From positions 30,645,501-30,709,500 of the forward strand of contig NC_134109.1 of assembly GCF_040939455.1 (NCBI RefSeq): 64,000 bases of DNA, in the 5' to 3' direction. Shown here in pieces: positions 26,664-38,182 of this stretch. Source of the stretch: Microcebus murinus. Lineage: Eukaryota; Chordata; Mammalia; Primates; Cheirogaleidae. Every line of letters starts with the position of its first letter. Positions within the stretch are counted from its first letter, which is position 1. A model generated the notes under the pieces. The model saw only the letters and a list, made by a program, of their open reading frames with translations, ran no database searches and was not told the DNA's origin. The translations under genes and the position numbers were made by a program.

Positions 26664-28835
26664 ATGGCAGTGGGTGAGACCCTGCTATACCTCAGGGCCA
26701 CTCTTCTGCTGCTCTGGCTTGAGGTGTCTTTGTCCTCTTATGGCCATTCTCAGGCCAGGCCCTCCCAGCATTTAACCTCACCGGAAGTGGTGATCCCCTT
26801 GAGGGTGATCAGCAAGGGCAGAGGTGCAAAGGCTCCAGGATGGGTCTCCTATAGCCTGCGGTTTGGGGGCCAGAGACACATTATCCACATGAAGGTCAAG
26901 AAGCTGTTAGTTTCCACACCCCTCCCTGTGTTCACCTACACGGAGCAGGATGCCCTCCTCCAGGATCAGCCCTTCATCCCTGATGACTGCTTTTACGACG
27001 GTTATGTGGAAGGGTTCCCTGTGTCCCTGGTTGCCCTCAGTACCTGTTCTGGGGGTTTTCGAGGAATGCTACAGATAAATGACCTTACTTATGAAATTGA
27101 GCCAATTAGGATTTCTGCCACATTTGAACACCTGATGTATAAGATAGACAGTGAAGACACACAGTTCCCACCTATGAGATGTGCTTTAACAGAAGAGATA
27201 ATAGCACGTCAATTGCAGTTGCAATTGTCATACAATTTCACTCTGAAGCAAAGTGCTTATTTCGGCTGGTGGACCCACCAGAGGTTTCTTGAGATTGCAG
27301 TGGTTGTAGACCATGATAGATACCTTTTCTCTGAAAGTAATGTGTCAGTAGTTCAGCACCAAGTATTTGTTGTTATCAATATTGTGGATGCTCTCTATCA
27401 TCCTCTTAACATTGATTTAATTTTGACTGGGCTTGAGATATGGACTGAAAAAAATCCATTTAATACCAGTCAGGACATAGATCATGCTGTGGAGGAGTTT
27501 GCTTTTTGGAAGTTTGTTAACTTGGATAAACGAATGCACCATGATGCTGCACATCTTTTTATAAAAGAATTCAATGGTGTGAAGCTTGGTGTTGCCTATG
27601 TTAGAGGAATATGCCAGAGTCCATTTAATTGTGGAATTGATGTTTTTATAGACAACAGCGTGGTTTTTTTTGCACTGTCTTTGGCCCATGAGCTTGGTCA
27701 TAATTTGGGTATGATACATGACACTGTATGGTGTGTGTGTGGGCTAGAATTTTGCATAATGTATGCCTACAAAAAGCCAACAAGTAAATTCAGCAACTGC
27801 AGTTATGCCGAATACTTGGACAATAGTTACAAGACTGGATTATGTCTTCACCCTCCTCCATATCCAGGTAATATCTTTAGGCTGAATTTCTGTGGAAACC
27901 TAGTGGTTGAAGAAGGGGAGGAGTGTGACTGTGGAACAGTGCATCAGTGTGCGGAAGATCCCTGTTGTCTGTCAGACTGCACTCTGAGTCCTGGAGCTGC
28001 TTGTGCTTTCGGAATGTGTTGCAAAAACTGCAAATTCATGCCATCAGGAACTTTATGTAGACAACAGGTCAGTGAATGTGACCTTCCAGAGTGGTGCAAT
28101 GGGACATCCCATCAATGCCCAGATGATATGTATGTGCAGGATGGGTTTTCCTGTGGTGTTAATACCTACTGCTATAAAAAGTCATGCAGTAACCATGATA
28201 TTCAATGTAAAGAAATTTTTGGCAAAGATGCACTGAGTGCATCTCAGAGTTGCTATGAAGAAATCAATACCCGAGGAAATCGTTTTGGTCACTGTGGTAT
28301 TGCAGGCACAATATATGTACGGTGTTTGACCGCTGATATCATGTGTGGGAGAGTTCAGTGTGAAAATGTAAGAGAGATTCCCAAACTGATAGACCATACT
28401 ACAGTGCATCAATTTCACTTCAATGACACAACTTGCTGGGGAACTGATTATCATTTAGGGATGTCTATACCTGATGTTGGTCAAGTGAAAGATGGAACTC
28501 CATGTGGTCCAGAAAAGATCTGCATCAACAGGAAGTGTGCCAGCATGGTTCGTCTGTCACCAACCTGTAAACCTGAGACCTGTAACATGAGGGGGGTCTG
28601 CAATAATAAACAGCACTGTCACTGTGACCGTGGATGGGCACCTCCCTTCTGTAAAGACCAAGGCTTTGGAGGTAGTAATGATAGCGGCCCACCTCCTGGG
28701 AACAGCACGGAAATACCAAAGGTGAAGAGAATTTGGGGTTATATGTTATTATTGCTTCTTCCTTTGATTCTATTATTTATATTTTTCTTGCTTGTGCTTT
28801 TTAAGAAAAGCAAAGAAACACCAGAGGAAGATTAA
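26664..28835 (+). CDS. ADAM20: ADAM20-type metalloprotease-disintegrin, single coding exon, intact
   Basis: Type I membrane protein of 723 residues. The ATG at 26664 (MAVGETLLYL) begins a clear signal peptide (about 1-30). Domains in order: prodomain with a cysteine-switch-like PPMRCA (Cys173); reprolysin domain (about 205-400) with the full zinc motif HELGHNLGMIHD (342-353) and Met-turn at CIM (364-366); disintegrin domain (about 403-490) with ECDLPEWCNG in place of an RGD loop; Cys-rich domain; EGF-like segment with CNNKQHCHC (646-654); transmembrane helix about 693-714; and a short tail ending KKSKETPEED. There are several N-glycosylation sites. ADAM20 is a testis-enriched family member linked to sperm maturation or egg binding, and this copy looks proteolytically competent. 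It could be ADAM21-like, but the N-terminus and position next to MED6 favour ADAM20. An upstream in-frame GTG at 26640 is not a likely start. Odd: an extra Cys at residue 323. Confidence 0.93.
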   Translation: MAVGETLLYLRATLLLLWLEVSLSSYGHSQARPSQHLTSPEVVIPLRVISKGRGAKAPGWVSYSLRFGGQRHIIHMKVKKLLVSTPLPVFTYTEQDALLQDQPFIPDDCFYDGYVEGFPVSLVALSTCSGGFRGMLQINDLTYEIEPIRISATFEHLMYKIDSEDTQFPPMRCALTEEIIARQLQLQLSYNFTLKQSAYFGWWTHQRFLEIAVVVDHDRYLFSESNVSVVQHQVFVVINIVDALYHPLNIDLILTGLEIWTEKNPFNTSQDIDHAVEEFAFWKFVNLDKRMHHDAAHLFIKEFNGVKLGVAYVRGICQSPFNCGIDVFIDNSVVFFALSLAHELGHNLGMIHDTVWCVCGLEFCIMYAYKKPTSKFSNCSYAEYLDNSYKTGLCLHPPPYPGNIFRLNFCGNLVVEEGEECDCGTVHQCAEDPCCLSDCTLSPGAACAFGMCCKNCKFMPSGTLCRQQVSECDLPEWCNGTSHQCPDDMYVQDGFSCGVNTYCYKKSCSNHDIQCKEIFGKDALSASQSCYEEINTRGNRFGHCGIAGTIYVRCLTADIMCGRVQCENVREIPKLIDHTTVHQFHFNDTTCWGTDYHLGMSIPDVGQVKDGTPCGPEKICINRKCASMVRLSPTCKPETCNMRGVCNNKQHCHCDRGWAPPFCKDQGFGGSNDSGPPPGNSTEIPKVKRIWGYMLLLLLPLILLFIFFLLVLFKKSKETPEED

Positions 28836-29078
28836 GAAAAGCTTCCTACAAAGGAAGAAAACAGAAAGGAACAACGGAAAAAGAAATAAGAGGAAAACTA
28901 AGGGTCATATTTCATTTAAAAATATCTGATTTTTCTTTGAATAATAGAGAAATACAGGGGCATATCTGACTGTTTAAACAAAAATTCAAAGATCTTTCAT
29001 GTCAAGATCATAAGCATTAACTATCACAGCTAAGTATTCCTAGCATGTTCTAACTTACTCTTCAGTGTTTTAAGCAAT

Positions 29079-29084
29079 ATTAAA
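29079..29084 (+). terminator. ADAM20: Candidate ADAM20 poly(A) signal (ATTAAA)
   Basis: ATTAAA variant about 245 bases past the stop codon, followed by a TGTCTGTTTATG-type GT-rich stretch. No canonical AATAAA occurs earlier. Confidence 0.4.
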
Positions 29085-29143
29085 AGTTCATTTTCCCCAG
29101 AAGGTGTCTGTTTATGTTTCCTGAGCAAAGGCACAGAAAAGAC

Positions 29144-29144
<1 letters not shown>

Positions 29145-29198
<54 letters not shown>
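29145..29198. repeat. (TA)n microsatellite
   Basis: 54 bases of pure TA repeat at the 3' end of an antisense L1, lying where its poly(A) tail should be. Directly preceded by the L1 target duplication. Confidence 0.97.
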
Positions 29199-29201
<3 letters not shown>

Positions 29202-29883
29202 TGATTTCAGGATATGATTACATCCCCATTTCAGGATATGATATGGAGTTACAAACATTTTGGTTACATGTTTTGACTTTCCCACACCCAAACCATGATT
29301 TGACATGTGCCCTGTCCCTCCTGTCCTTCCTACAATGCTCATTTGGTCCATTAGTTGTGAGTTTACCCACCCCTAACTCCCCAATCCCTAAAGAATATTA
29401 CTACCATGTGAGTACCTTAGTGTTGATCAGTTAGTGACAATTTGATGGTGAGTACATGTTGTACCTATTCTTCCATTCTTGTGATACCTCACTTCAGAGG
29501 ATGGGCTCAAGCTGTATCCAGGAAAATATAAGAGGTACTAGATCACTGTCATTTTTTATAATTGAGTAGCATTCCATTGTATACATATACCATATTTTGT
29601 TTATCTACCCGTGGATTGACAGGCACTTGAGTTGTTTCCACATCAATGCAATAGTGCATTGTGCTGCCATAAACATTCACATGCAGATGTCTTTATTATA
29701 GAATGGCTTTTGTTCCCTTGGGTAGATGCCTAACAGTGCTGTTGCTGGATCAAATGGTATTTCTATTTTTAGCTCTATGAGGTACCTCCAAATTCTTTTC
29801 CACAGCAGTTGTACTAATTTGCAGTCCCACCAACAGTGTAAGAGTGTTCCTATCTCCACATCCTCATGAGCATTTGTTGTTTG

Positions 29884-30232
<349 letters not shown>

Positions 30233-33200
30233 GTTTGGGGACTTTTTAATAAAGGTCAATCTCACTGGGGTTAGGTGATATCTCATTGTGGTTTTGATTT
30301 GCATTTCCCTAATGATTAGAGACGTTGAGCATTTTTTTATATGTTTGCTGGCCATTAGTCTGTCTTCTTTTGAAAAATTTCTGTTCATGTCCTTTGCCCA
30401 TTTATTGATGGGGTTGTTTGATTTTTTCTTGTTGATTTTTTTGAGTTCTAGATAGATTCTTGTTATCAGCCCTTTATCGGATGTGTAGAGTGCAAATATT
30501 TTCTCCTATTCTGTAGGCTGTCTATTTGCTCTGTTGATAGTTTCCTTGGCTGTGCAAAAGCTTTTTAATTTGATCAGGTCACATTTATTTATTTTTGTTG
30601 CTGCTGTGATTGCTTTGAGGGTCTTCTTCACAAATTTTTTTGCCTAGGCCGATGTCTGAAAGAGTCTTCCCTACATTTTCTTCTAGGATTCTTAAGGTGT
30701 CATGCCATAGGTTTAAGTCTGTTATCCAGCATGAATTGATTTTTGTAAGAGGTGAGAGGTGGGGATCCAGTTTTAATCTTCTGCATGTAGTTATCCAGTT
30801 TTCCCAGCACCATTTATTGAAAAGAGATTCTTTTCCCCAGTGTATATTTTTGTGTGCTTTGTCAAAGGTTAGATGACCGTATGCAGATGGTTTTATCTCT
30901 GGATTCTCAGTCCTGTTCCAAAGGTCTATATCTCTGTTATTGTGCCAGTCAATGCTCTTTTAGTTACTATAGCCTTGTAGTAAGTACAGCTTGAAGTCTG
31001 GTAGACTGAAACCTCACAGTTTATTCTTTTTACTTAAGATTGCTTTGACTATACCAGGTCATCTATGGTCCATACAACATGTAGAATTATTGTTTTTAGA
31101 TCTGTAAAGAATGATGATGGTACTTTGATAGGGATTGCATTAATTCTGTAGATCACTTTAGGTAGTATGGACATTTGAACAGTGTTGATTCTGCCAATCC
31201 ATGAGCAAGATAGATTTTTCCATCTGTTTGCATCTTCTACAATTTTTTTTTCTTAGTGTTTCCTAGTTCTCCCTGTATATGTCTCTCCCTTCTTTTGTTA
31301 AATATTTTCCTATATATCTAATTTTCTTTGAGGCTATTGTAAAAGGTACCACATTTTTGATTGGTTTTCAGCTTGACTGTTATTGGTATATATGAATGCC
31401 TCTGATTTGTGTGTATTGATTTTGTGTCCTGAGACTTTACTGAATTCATTTATCAATTTTGAGAGTCTCTTGGTTGAATCCTTGGGGTTTTCTAGATATA
31501 ATATCATATCATCATCAAAGAGCGAGAGTTTGATCTCTTCTGCCCTCATTTGGATGTCCTTAATTCCCCTCTTTTGTCTAATTGCTCTAATTGCTTTAGC
31601 AGTATGTTGAATAGAAGTGGAGATAGTGGGCAACCTTGTCTGTGGAACCTTGTCTGGTTCCAGTTCTAAGTGGGAATGATTTCAATTTTTCACCATTCAG
31701 TATGATATTGACTGTCAGTTTATCATATATGGCCTTGGTAATTTAAGGTATATCCCATCTATGCCTATTTTGTTAAGAGTTTTTATCATAAAGGTGTGCT
31801 GGACTTTGTCAAATATTTTTACTGCATCTATTGAGAGAATTATATGGTCTTTGTTCTTGTTTTTATTTATGAGGTGCATTGCATTTAAAGATTTGCATAT
31901 ATTGAACCAGCCTTGCATCTCTGGTGTAAAGCTCATCTCGTCATGGTGAGTTATTTTTTTGGTATGCTGTTGGATTCGATTTGCTAAAATTTTGTTGAGG
32001 ATTTTTGCATCTATATTCATAATAGATATTGGTCTGTAGTTTTCTTTTTTCATTGTGTCCTTTCCTGGCTTTGGTATCAAGGTGATATTGGCTTCATAGA
32101 ATGAATTAGGGAGGATGCCATCTTTCTCAATGTTGTGCAATAATTTCTGTATTATAGGTATGTGGTCTTCTTTGTATGTTTGGTAAAACTTAGAAGTGTG
32201 GCCATCTAGTCTGGCAGTTTTCCTTTTTGGAATGTTTTTAATTGCTGCTCCAATTTCTGTGCTTGATATTGGTCTGTTCAGGAATTCTGTTTCTTCCTGG
32301 GTGAACTTAGGGAGGTTGTATGTTTCCAGAAATTTGTCCATCTCTTTCACAGAATGTAGATTTTTGGCATATAGGTTTTTATAGTATTTAAAGATAATGT
32401 TTTATAATAATTGGATAATGTGGTGTCTGTTGTGACCTCTCCTTTTTCATTTGTAATTGAGTTTATTAGAGTCCTTTCACTTTGAGTTCTTGTCAATCTA
32501 GCAATATGGCTATCAATTTTGTTTATCTTTTTAAAAAAACAGCTTTTAGTTTTGCTGATCTTCCGTATAGTTCTTTTGTTTTCAATATCATTTAGTTCTG
32601 CTTTGATTTTAGTTATTTCTTTTCTTCTGCTAGGTTTGGAATTGATTTGATCTTCCTTTTTCAATTCCTTGAGACTGTTTATTAGTTTGTTGATTTTTGA
32701 GCTTTCTTCTTTTTGGATGTGAGCATTTAATGCTATTAGTTTTCCTCTCAGGAATTCTTTTGCTGTATCCCACAGACTTTGATAAATTATGTCCCCATTA
32801 TCATTTAGTTTGAAGAAATTTAGATTTCCTTATGTATTTCCTCCTTGACCCAATAGTTATTCAACAATAGATTGTTTAATTTCCATGACTTTGTGAAGTG
32901 GTTGGGATTTCTGTTGGAATTGAACAAGTCCAACTTTCTGTTGGAATTGAACTCAAATTTTATAGCACTATGATCTGAGAAGATACATGGCATAATTTCT
33001 ATTTTTTTTTAATACGTTGAGCTCTGATTTGTGGCCTAGTATGTGATCAATTTTGGAGAAAGTCCCATGAGCTGATGAGAAGAATGTATATTTGGCTTTC
33101 TTTGGGTGGAATGTCCTGCAGATGTCTGTCAGACCCTTTTGTTTTAGAGCTTTGTTTAAGTCCATTATTTTCTGCCTATTTTCTGTTTGGAAGATCTGTC

Positions 33201-34749
33201 TATTTCATTCAGTTCAGTGTTGAAGTCCCTGTATACTATGGCATTATTGTTTATATGCTATTTAGATCAGATAGGGTTTGCTTTATGTATCTGGGTTCTC
33301 CTGGGTTGGGTGCATAAATATTAAGAATTTTTAATTCTTCTTGTTGGATCTTCCCTTTCACCATTATATAGTGCCTGTCTTTGTCTTTTCTTACTTTTGC
33401 TATTTTAAAGGTTATGTTATCTGAAATAAGTATAGCTACTCCTGCTTTCTTTGGACTTCTATTTACCTGGAGGATTGTTTTCCATCCCTTGACCTTGAGC
33501 CAGAAAGCATCTTTGTGGATTAGATGCATTTCCTGTAGACAGCAGGTACTAGGCTTGTGGATTTTTATCCACTTTGTCAGTCTGTGTCTTTTCATAGGAC
33601 AATTTAATCCATTCACATTTATTGAGAGAATTGATATTTGAGGTAAATTTCCATTCATATTGTTGGGTGAATTCCTATTGTTTTGTTTTACTCCTTGAGC
33701 TATCATGGAGTCCAGGTTCTAGACTTTAACTCTTGATTGATTTTACTTTGGAGAGTGTCTATTACGCTGTTCAGTATATAATGCAGGTCTGAGTACTTTC
33801 TGTAGGCTAGTCTGGTTTTTGCACATTTCATCAGTGATTGCTTGTCTGGGAAGGTCTTTATTTCTCCCTCATAGATGAAACTTAATTTTGCTGGGTAGAG
33901 AATTCTAGGTTGGCCATTATTCTGTTTTAGAAGATTAAGGTTAGGCACCCAGTCCCTTCTGGCTTGTAAAGTTTCAGTTGAGAAGTCTGTAGTTAGTCTG
34001 ATAGCTCTCCTTTGTAGGTTATCTGCTGTTTTTGCCTCACTGCTCAAATGATTGCTTATTTCTTGTTTACGTTGGTTAGCCTAATAACTACGTGACGTGA
34101 TGATTGTCTTTTCACATTGAGTCTCACAGGAGTTCTGTGTGCCTCTTGTATCTGGATATCTAGATTTCTGGCCCGGCCAGGCATATTTTCCTCCAGTATT
34201 CCATGAAATAAGTTTTCCAGCCCTTGTGTATTTACTTCTTCTCTCTCTGGGATGTCAATGATTTTTATATTTGGCTTCTTTACATTATCACACATTTCTT
34301 GTATATTTTGGTCATGTCTCTTGCTTCTGTGTTCTTTTTCTTCATCCGATTTCTTTAGAACATAGGCATTATTGTCAAGCTCTGAGATTCTTTGTGCTGC
34401 ATGATCTATTATGTTCTTAAGGCTTTCAATTATGTTTTGAAGTTCCTTGACTGCCTCCTTTATTTCCATGATTTCATTTTACTTTATCCATGGTATTTCA
34501 ATTTCCTTAGAAAGTTTTTTTTTTTTAATTCGGCATATTATGGGGGTACAGATTTTAAGGTTTCAATAAATGCCTATTTCCACCACTCCCCACACAAGTC
34601 TGAGTCTCCATCATGACCATCCCCCAGATGGTGCACATCTCGCTCATTATATATGTATATACCTGCCCCCCTCCCCACTCCCACCTGCCCAATACCTTAT
34701 TACTGTAGTACCTATGTGACCACTTAGGTGCTGTACAGTTAATACCAAT

Positions 34750-35716
34750 TTGCTGGTGAGTATATGTGGTGCTTGTTTTTCCATTCTTGGGAAACTTCAC
34801 TTAATAGTATGGGTTCCAGCTCTAACCAGGAAAATATAAGATGTGCTATGTCACCATTGTTTCTTAGAGCTGAATAGTACTCCATGGTATACATATACCA
34901 CATTTTATTAATCCATTCTTGGATTGATGGGCACTTGGGCTGTTTCCACAGCCTTGCAATTATGAATTGTGCTGCTATAAACATTCGAGTGCAGGTGTCT
35001 TTTTTGTAGAGTGTCATTGGATCTTTTGGGTAGATGCCCAGCAATGGGATTGCTGCATCAAATGGTAGATTTACTTGTATCACTTTAAGGTATCTCCATA
35101 TTGCTTTCCACAGAGGTTGAACTAGTTTGCAGTCTCACCAGCAGTGTAGGAGTGTTCCTCTCTCTCCGCATCCACGCCAGCATTTATTGTTTTTCTGTTT
35201 GGAGGATCTGTCTTGTGCCGTCAGTGGGGTGTTGAAATCTCCGGTGATTATGGAGTTGCTATTAATCCATTTCCTTAGATCCAGTAAGGTTTGCTTTATG
35301 AAACTGGGTGCACCTAAGTTGGGTGTATATATACTTAAAATTGTTATCTCTTCTTGTTGAAGTGTGCCCTTCACCATTATATAATGACCCTCTTTTTCTT
35401 TCACTACTTTTGTTGGTTTAAAAACTAAATCGTCTGAAATTAGAACTGCCACATCAGCCTTCTTTTGGCTTCCACTTGCCTGGAATACTGATCTCTACCC
35501 TTTTACTTTTAGTCTATATGCATCCTTGCAGGTTAGATGTGTTTCCTGAAGACAGCATATACTTGGCCTGTATTTTCTTATCCATTCAGCCAGCCTATGT
35601 CTCTTGAGTGGAGAGTTTAAGCCATTCACATTTATTGAGAGAACTGATAGGTAAGGTAGATTACTGTTCATTCTGTTGGGTTGGATGTTGTTGCTTTGAT
35701 TTCTCTCTTGAGCCAT
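34750..35716 (-). pseudogene. L1 ORF2 remnant: endonuclease fused to C-terminal end
   Basis: Starts at the ATG at 35716 (MAQERNQSNN), 39 bases after the ORF1 stop. APE-type endonuclease motifs are visible (SINVNGLN, QETHL, GDFNTPLT), but a stop follows LKVKG near 35497. At about 35190 the sequence jumps to the final part of ORF2 (WINKMWYMYTMEYYSALRNN, ending SPANWY). Reverse transcriptase and most of the Cys-rich region are absent, so it cannot transpose by itself. Confidence 0.85.
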
Positions 35717-35755
35717 TGTATTATCTGGCCTTTAATCTTTGGGTTTTGGTTGTTT

Positions 35756-36760
35756 TTATATTCGAGAGTTTTTATTATGGTGCTTCGTGCGTAACACTGT
35801 GTTGAGTAGTTCTTGTAGGGCTGGTCTTGTCTTGGTGAATTCTCTGAGACTTTGGTTATCTGAGAATGTCTTTATTTCTCCTTCACATACAAAGCTAAGT
35901 TTTGCAGGGAATAAGATTCTAGGCTGGGCATTGTTGTGTTTCAGAAGAGTGAGAATGGGGCCCCAGCCTCTCCTTGCTTGTAAAGTCTCATTAGAGAAGT
36001 CTGGCGTTATTCGTATTGGCTTTCCCTTGTATGTTACTTGCTTCTTTCGTCTTACAGCTCTTAGAAGGGCCTCTTTAGTTGATATTTTGGTCAGTCTGAT
36101 GACTGCATGATGTGATGTCTTCCTGTTTGCATTGAATCTCCCAGTGGTCCTCTGGGCTTCTTGAACTTGTATATCGAGATTTTGAGCAAGGCCGGGGAAA
36201 TTTTCGTCTATTATATCTTCCAAAAGCTTGTCCAGCCCTTGAGTGTTGTCTTCTTCCCCTTCTGCTAACCCTATGACCCTCACGTTAGTTTTTTTCACAT
36301 AATCCCACATCTCTTGTAGGCTTTGCTGTTTCCTCTGGTTTCTCTGCTCTATCTCTGTGACTGATTTATTTAATTGGAAGGTGTTATCTTCAATCTCTGA
36401 GATTCTTTCCTCTGTTTGATCTACCGTGTTCTTGAGACTTTCCACAGTATTTTGTAATTCCCTGAGTTGATTCTTCATCTCCAGGACTGCGGTTAAAGTT
36501 TTCTTCACTGTTTCGATCTCTTTAGTGAACCTTTGTTCCATATCCTGGAGGCTTTTTGTGGTTTCTTTGTGTTGGTTATTGAGTTGTTGTTGCAGCTCCA
36601 TGAGTGTTGTTATGATCCACATATGAAATTCATCTTCTGTCATTTTGGTTGCCTGATTTTGGTTGGTGTCCGTTTCTAGGGTGCTGGTGCTCCTCTTTGG
36701 GGGTGTGTTTTCTGTTTGGTTCTTCATATTTCCTGAGTTCTTTCGCTGATATCTTCCCAT
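35756..36760 (-). CDS. L1 ORF1p, open reading frame intact (334 residues)
   Basis: RNA-binding chaperone protein of L1 that coats L1 RNA in cytoplasmic particles. ATG at 36760 (MGRYQRKNSGNMKNQTENTP), TAA at 35758-35756. The N-terminal part is polar. Residues about 60-150 form a heptad-rich coiled coil (..MEQRFTKEIETVKKTLT..) used for trimerisation. An RRM-like core follows with NVRVIGLAEGEEDN, and then the C-terminal domain with KPIRITPDFSNETLQARRGW. The frame stays open 61 codons upstream of this ATG, but MGRYQRK is the start expected for the family. Length fits known L1 ORF1p (about 330-340). No stop or frameshift, unlike the other L1 copies in the window. Confidence 0.88.
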   Translation of the reverse strand: MGRYQRKNSGNMKNQTENTPPKRSTSTLETDTNQNQATKMTEDEFHMWIITTLMELQQQLNNQHKETTKSLQDMEQRFTKEIETVKKTLTAVLEMKNQLRELQNTVESLKNTVDQTEERISEIEDNTFQLNKSVTEIEQRNQRKQQSLQEMWDYVKKTNVRVIGLAEGEEDNTQGLDKLLEDIIDENFPGLAQNLDIQVQEAQRTTGRFNANRKTSHHAVIRLTKISTKEALLRAVRRKKQVTYKGKPIRITPDFSNETLQARRGWGPILTLLKHNNAQPRILFPAKLSFVCEGEIKTFSDNQSLREFTKTRPALQELLNTVLRTKHHNKNSRI

Positions 36761-36764
36761 GTTG

Positions 36765-38182
36765 ATCCGTTGTTGTTTCTTTTCTTTAAGTTTTTTGTTC
36801 GGGTATTCACATACCTTGTTTAGTTTCTGAGCCGTTAGGTGGTTTCTGTGGGTGAGATTTGACCACTCCCTGTATATTGAGTCAGTGGGTGCCGTGAAAA
36901 GGCTGTGCAGGATGCCATCCCTGTCAGTAGGTGGCGGTTGCATGGAGGAACAGGCTATGCTGTTGATTTTGTGTCCTGTTATCAGCTCTTGTTCTGGGCA
37001 GAGCTGGGTTGGGTAAGCCTGCCCTCAGGCACCACCAATGTTGTTAGCAGGGGTCAAAGTTATGTTCTCTGCTTCCAGGAAAAGCTGCCAGGGCGGGGCT
37101 GGAATTGTCCCGCTCAGCCAGAAAGTCTGTGTGTGGGGGTGGGGCTGTCTGAGACCAGCAGTCTCGAGTGGGGCTCGCTTCTTTCCACCCTCCCCAACTC
37201 CGCAGCTACTCCTGGGTCTCTGCCAGCAGGCCAGACCACATGCCACCTGGCCTCCCCGGACTGTGATGCAAGCGGGGAGGTTCCCTGCGCAGGAACGCCA
37301 CCTGAGCTGGGCGTATGGCCTCCTTTTGGGAGGAGGGTTGCCCTCTAGGACTCTGATCTGCCCCTGAAGGCACACACACATCAGTAGGCTGTTCACGTAT
37401 AACCCTTCTGTGCCCCGGGCAATGCTAGACCTGGGTACACGGGATCTGGTCTGCAGGTCCGACCTCTGGGTCCCAGAGTTCAAACTGTATCCCCACCATG
37501 GAGAGGAGTTCCGGTCCCAATTCACCCACAGGGAGCCCAAGCTGGGTCTATGTCTCTCAGCCTCTGAGTCACCACCATTCTCCTGGGAACACTGTGCCAG
37601 CAGCACCTGGGAGGGCTGGCGGGTAGGGAACTCACAGTCTGAGTTCCCCTTAGTCAACTGTAGGGTCCCAAAAGGGAAGGTCCTGTTCCCTGGAGGTGCC
37701 TCCGGCTGGTGGCTGTATTGTCTCTCTGGGCAGCCATGGGTAGGGTCGGCGGAGGGGAGGAGGAGGCAATATGGCACCTGCCGCATGGCTGGGTCTGTGT
37801 ACATGGAGGTGCCGGGAGGGAGTTGGGAGCCTGGTGCCACGTCCGCTACAGGCTCACTGCTAGCTGGCGGCAGCCGTCTCTGGGCTGGTGTCCACAGGTC
37901 TCTCCACCCGCTGGGGAGCCCACCAGCAGTCCCAAATGCAGGGGAGCGGAAACAGTAAATCCACCTACCCTTGCCGCTAGTCTCCGGGCTGCTCTGGTGG
38001 TCTCAGCCTCCAGTTCTCCTCCACAGCCGCATCACGTGGAGTCTCTGGGGTCTCAGGTACCCTTCTTTCCGGCCCTCGTCTTCTGTATGCTCGTCCTCTT
38101 GCTTCATTTTTCTAATTTCTGCTAGAATCTGTCTTTTCTACAGAGACAGTCTGTCTGGCGGTGTTTCTCGTCCACCATCTTC
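36765..38182 (-). promoter_or_regulatory. L1 5'UTR (internal promoter region), GC-rich
   Basis: CpG-containing, GC-rich block ending at the L1 5' terminus (reverse complement of ..CACCATCTTCTCC). In L1s this region carries the internal promoter and often an antisense promoter. The long open frames across it on both strands (e.g. 37025-37840) reflect base composition. Confidence 0.7.

Larger units (their letters stand above)
34520..38182 (-). mobile_element. Young L1 with full 5'UTR and ORF1 but internally deleted ORF2
   Basis: Inserted into the older L1 with a perfect 16-bp duplication TCCTTAGAAAGTTTTT at 34504-34519 and 38183-38198. Minus-strand order: GC-rich 5'UTR (about 36765-38182), open ORF1, a 39-base spacer, the endonuclease part of ORF2, then a sharp junction near 35185-35195 into the last ~130 codons of ORF2 and the 3'UTR with a T-run. 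The jump removes the reverse transcriptase. Length 3663 bp against more than 6 kb for the neighbouring full copy. Confidence 0.9.

Noticed and set aside
37025..37840. 271-codon minus-strand frame and overlapping + strand frames up to 182 codons
   Set aside because: They lie in a GC-rich L1 5'UTR, where stops are rare by composition; no domain is recognisable.
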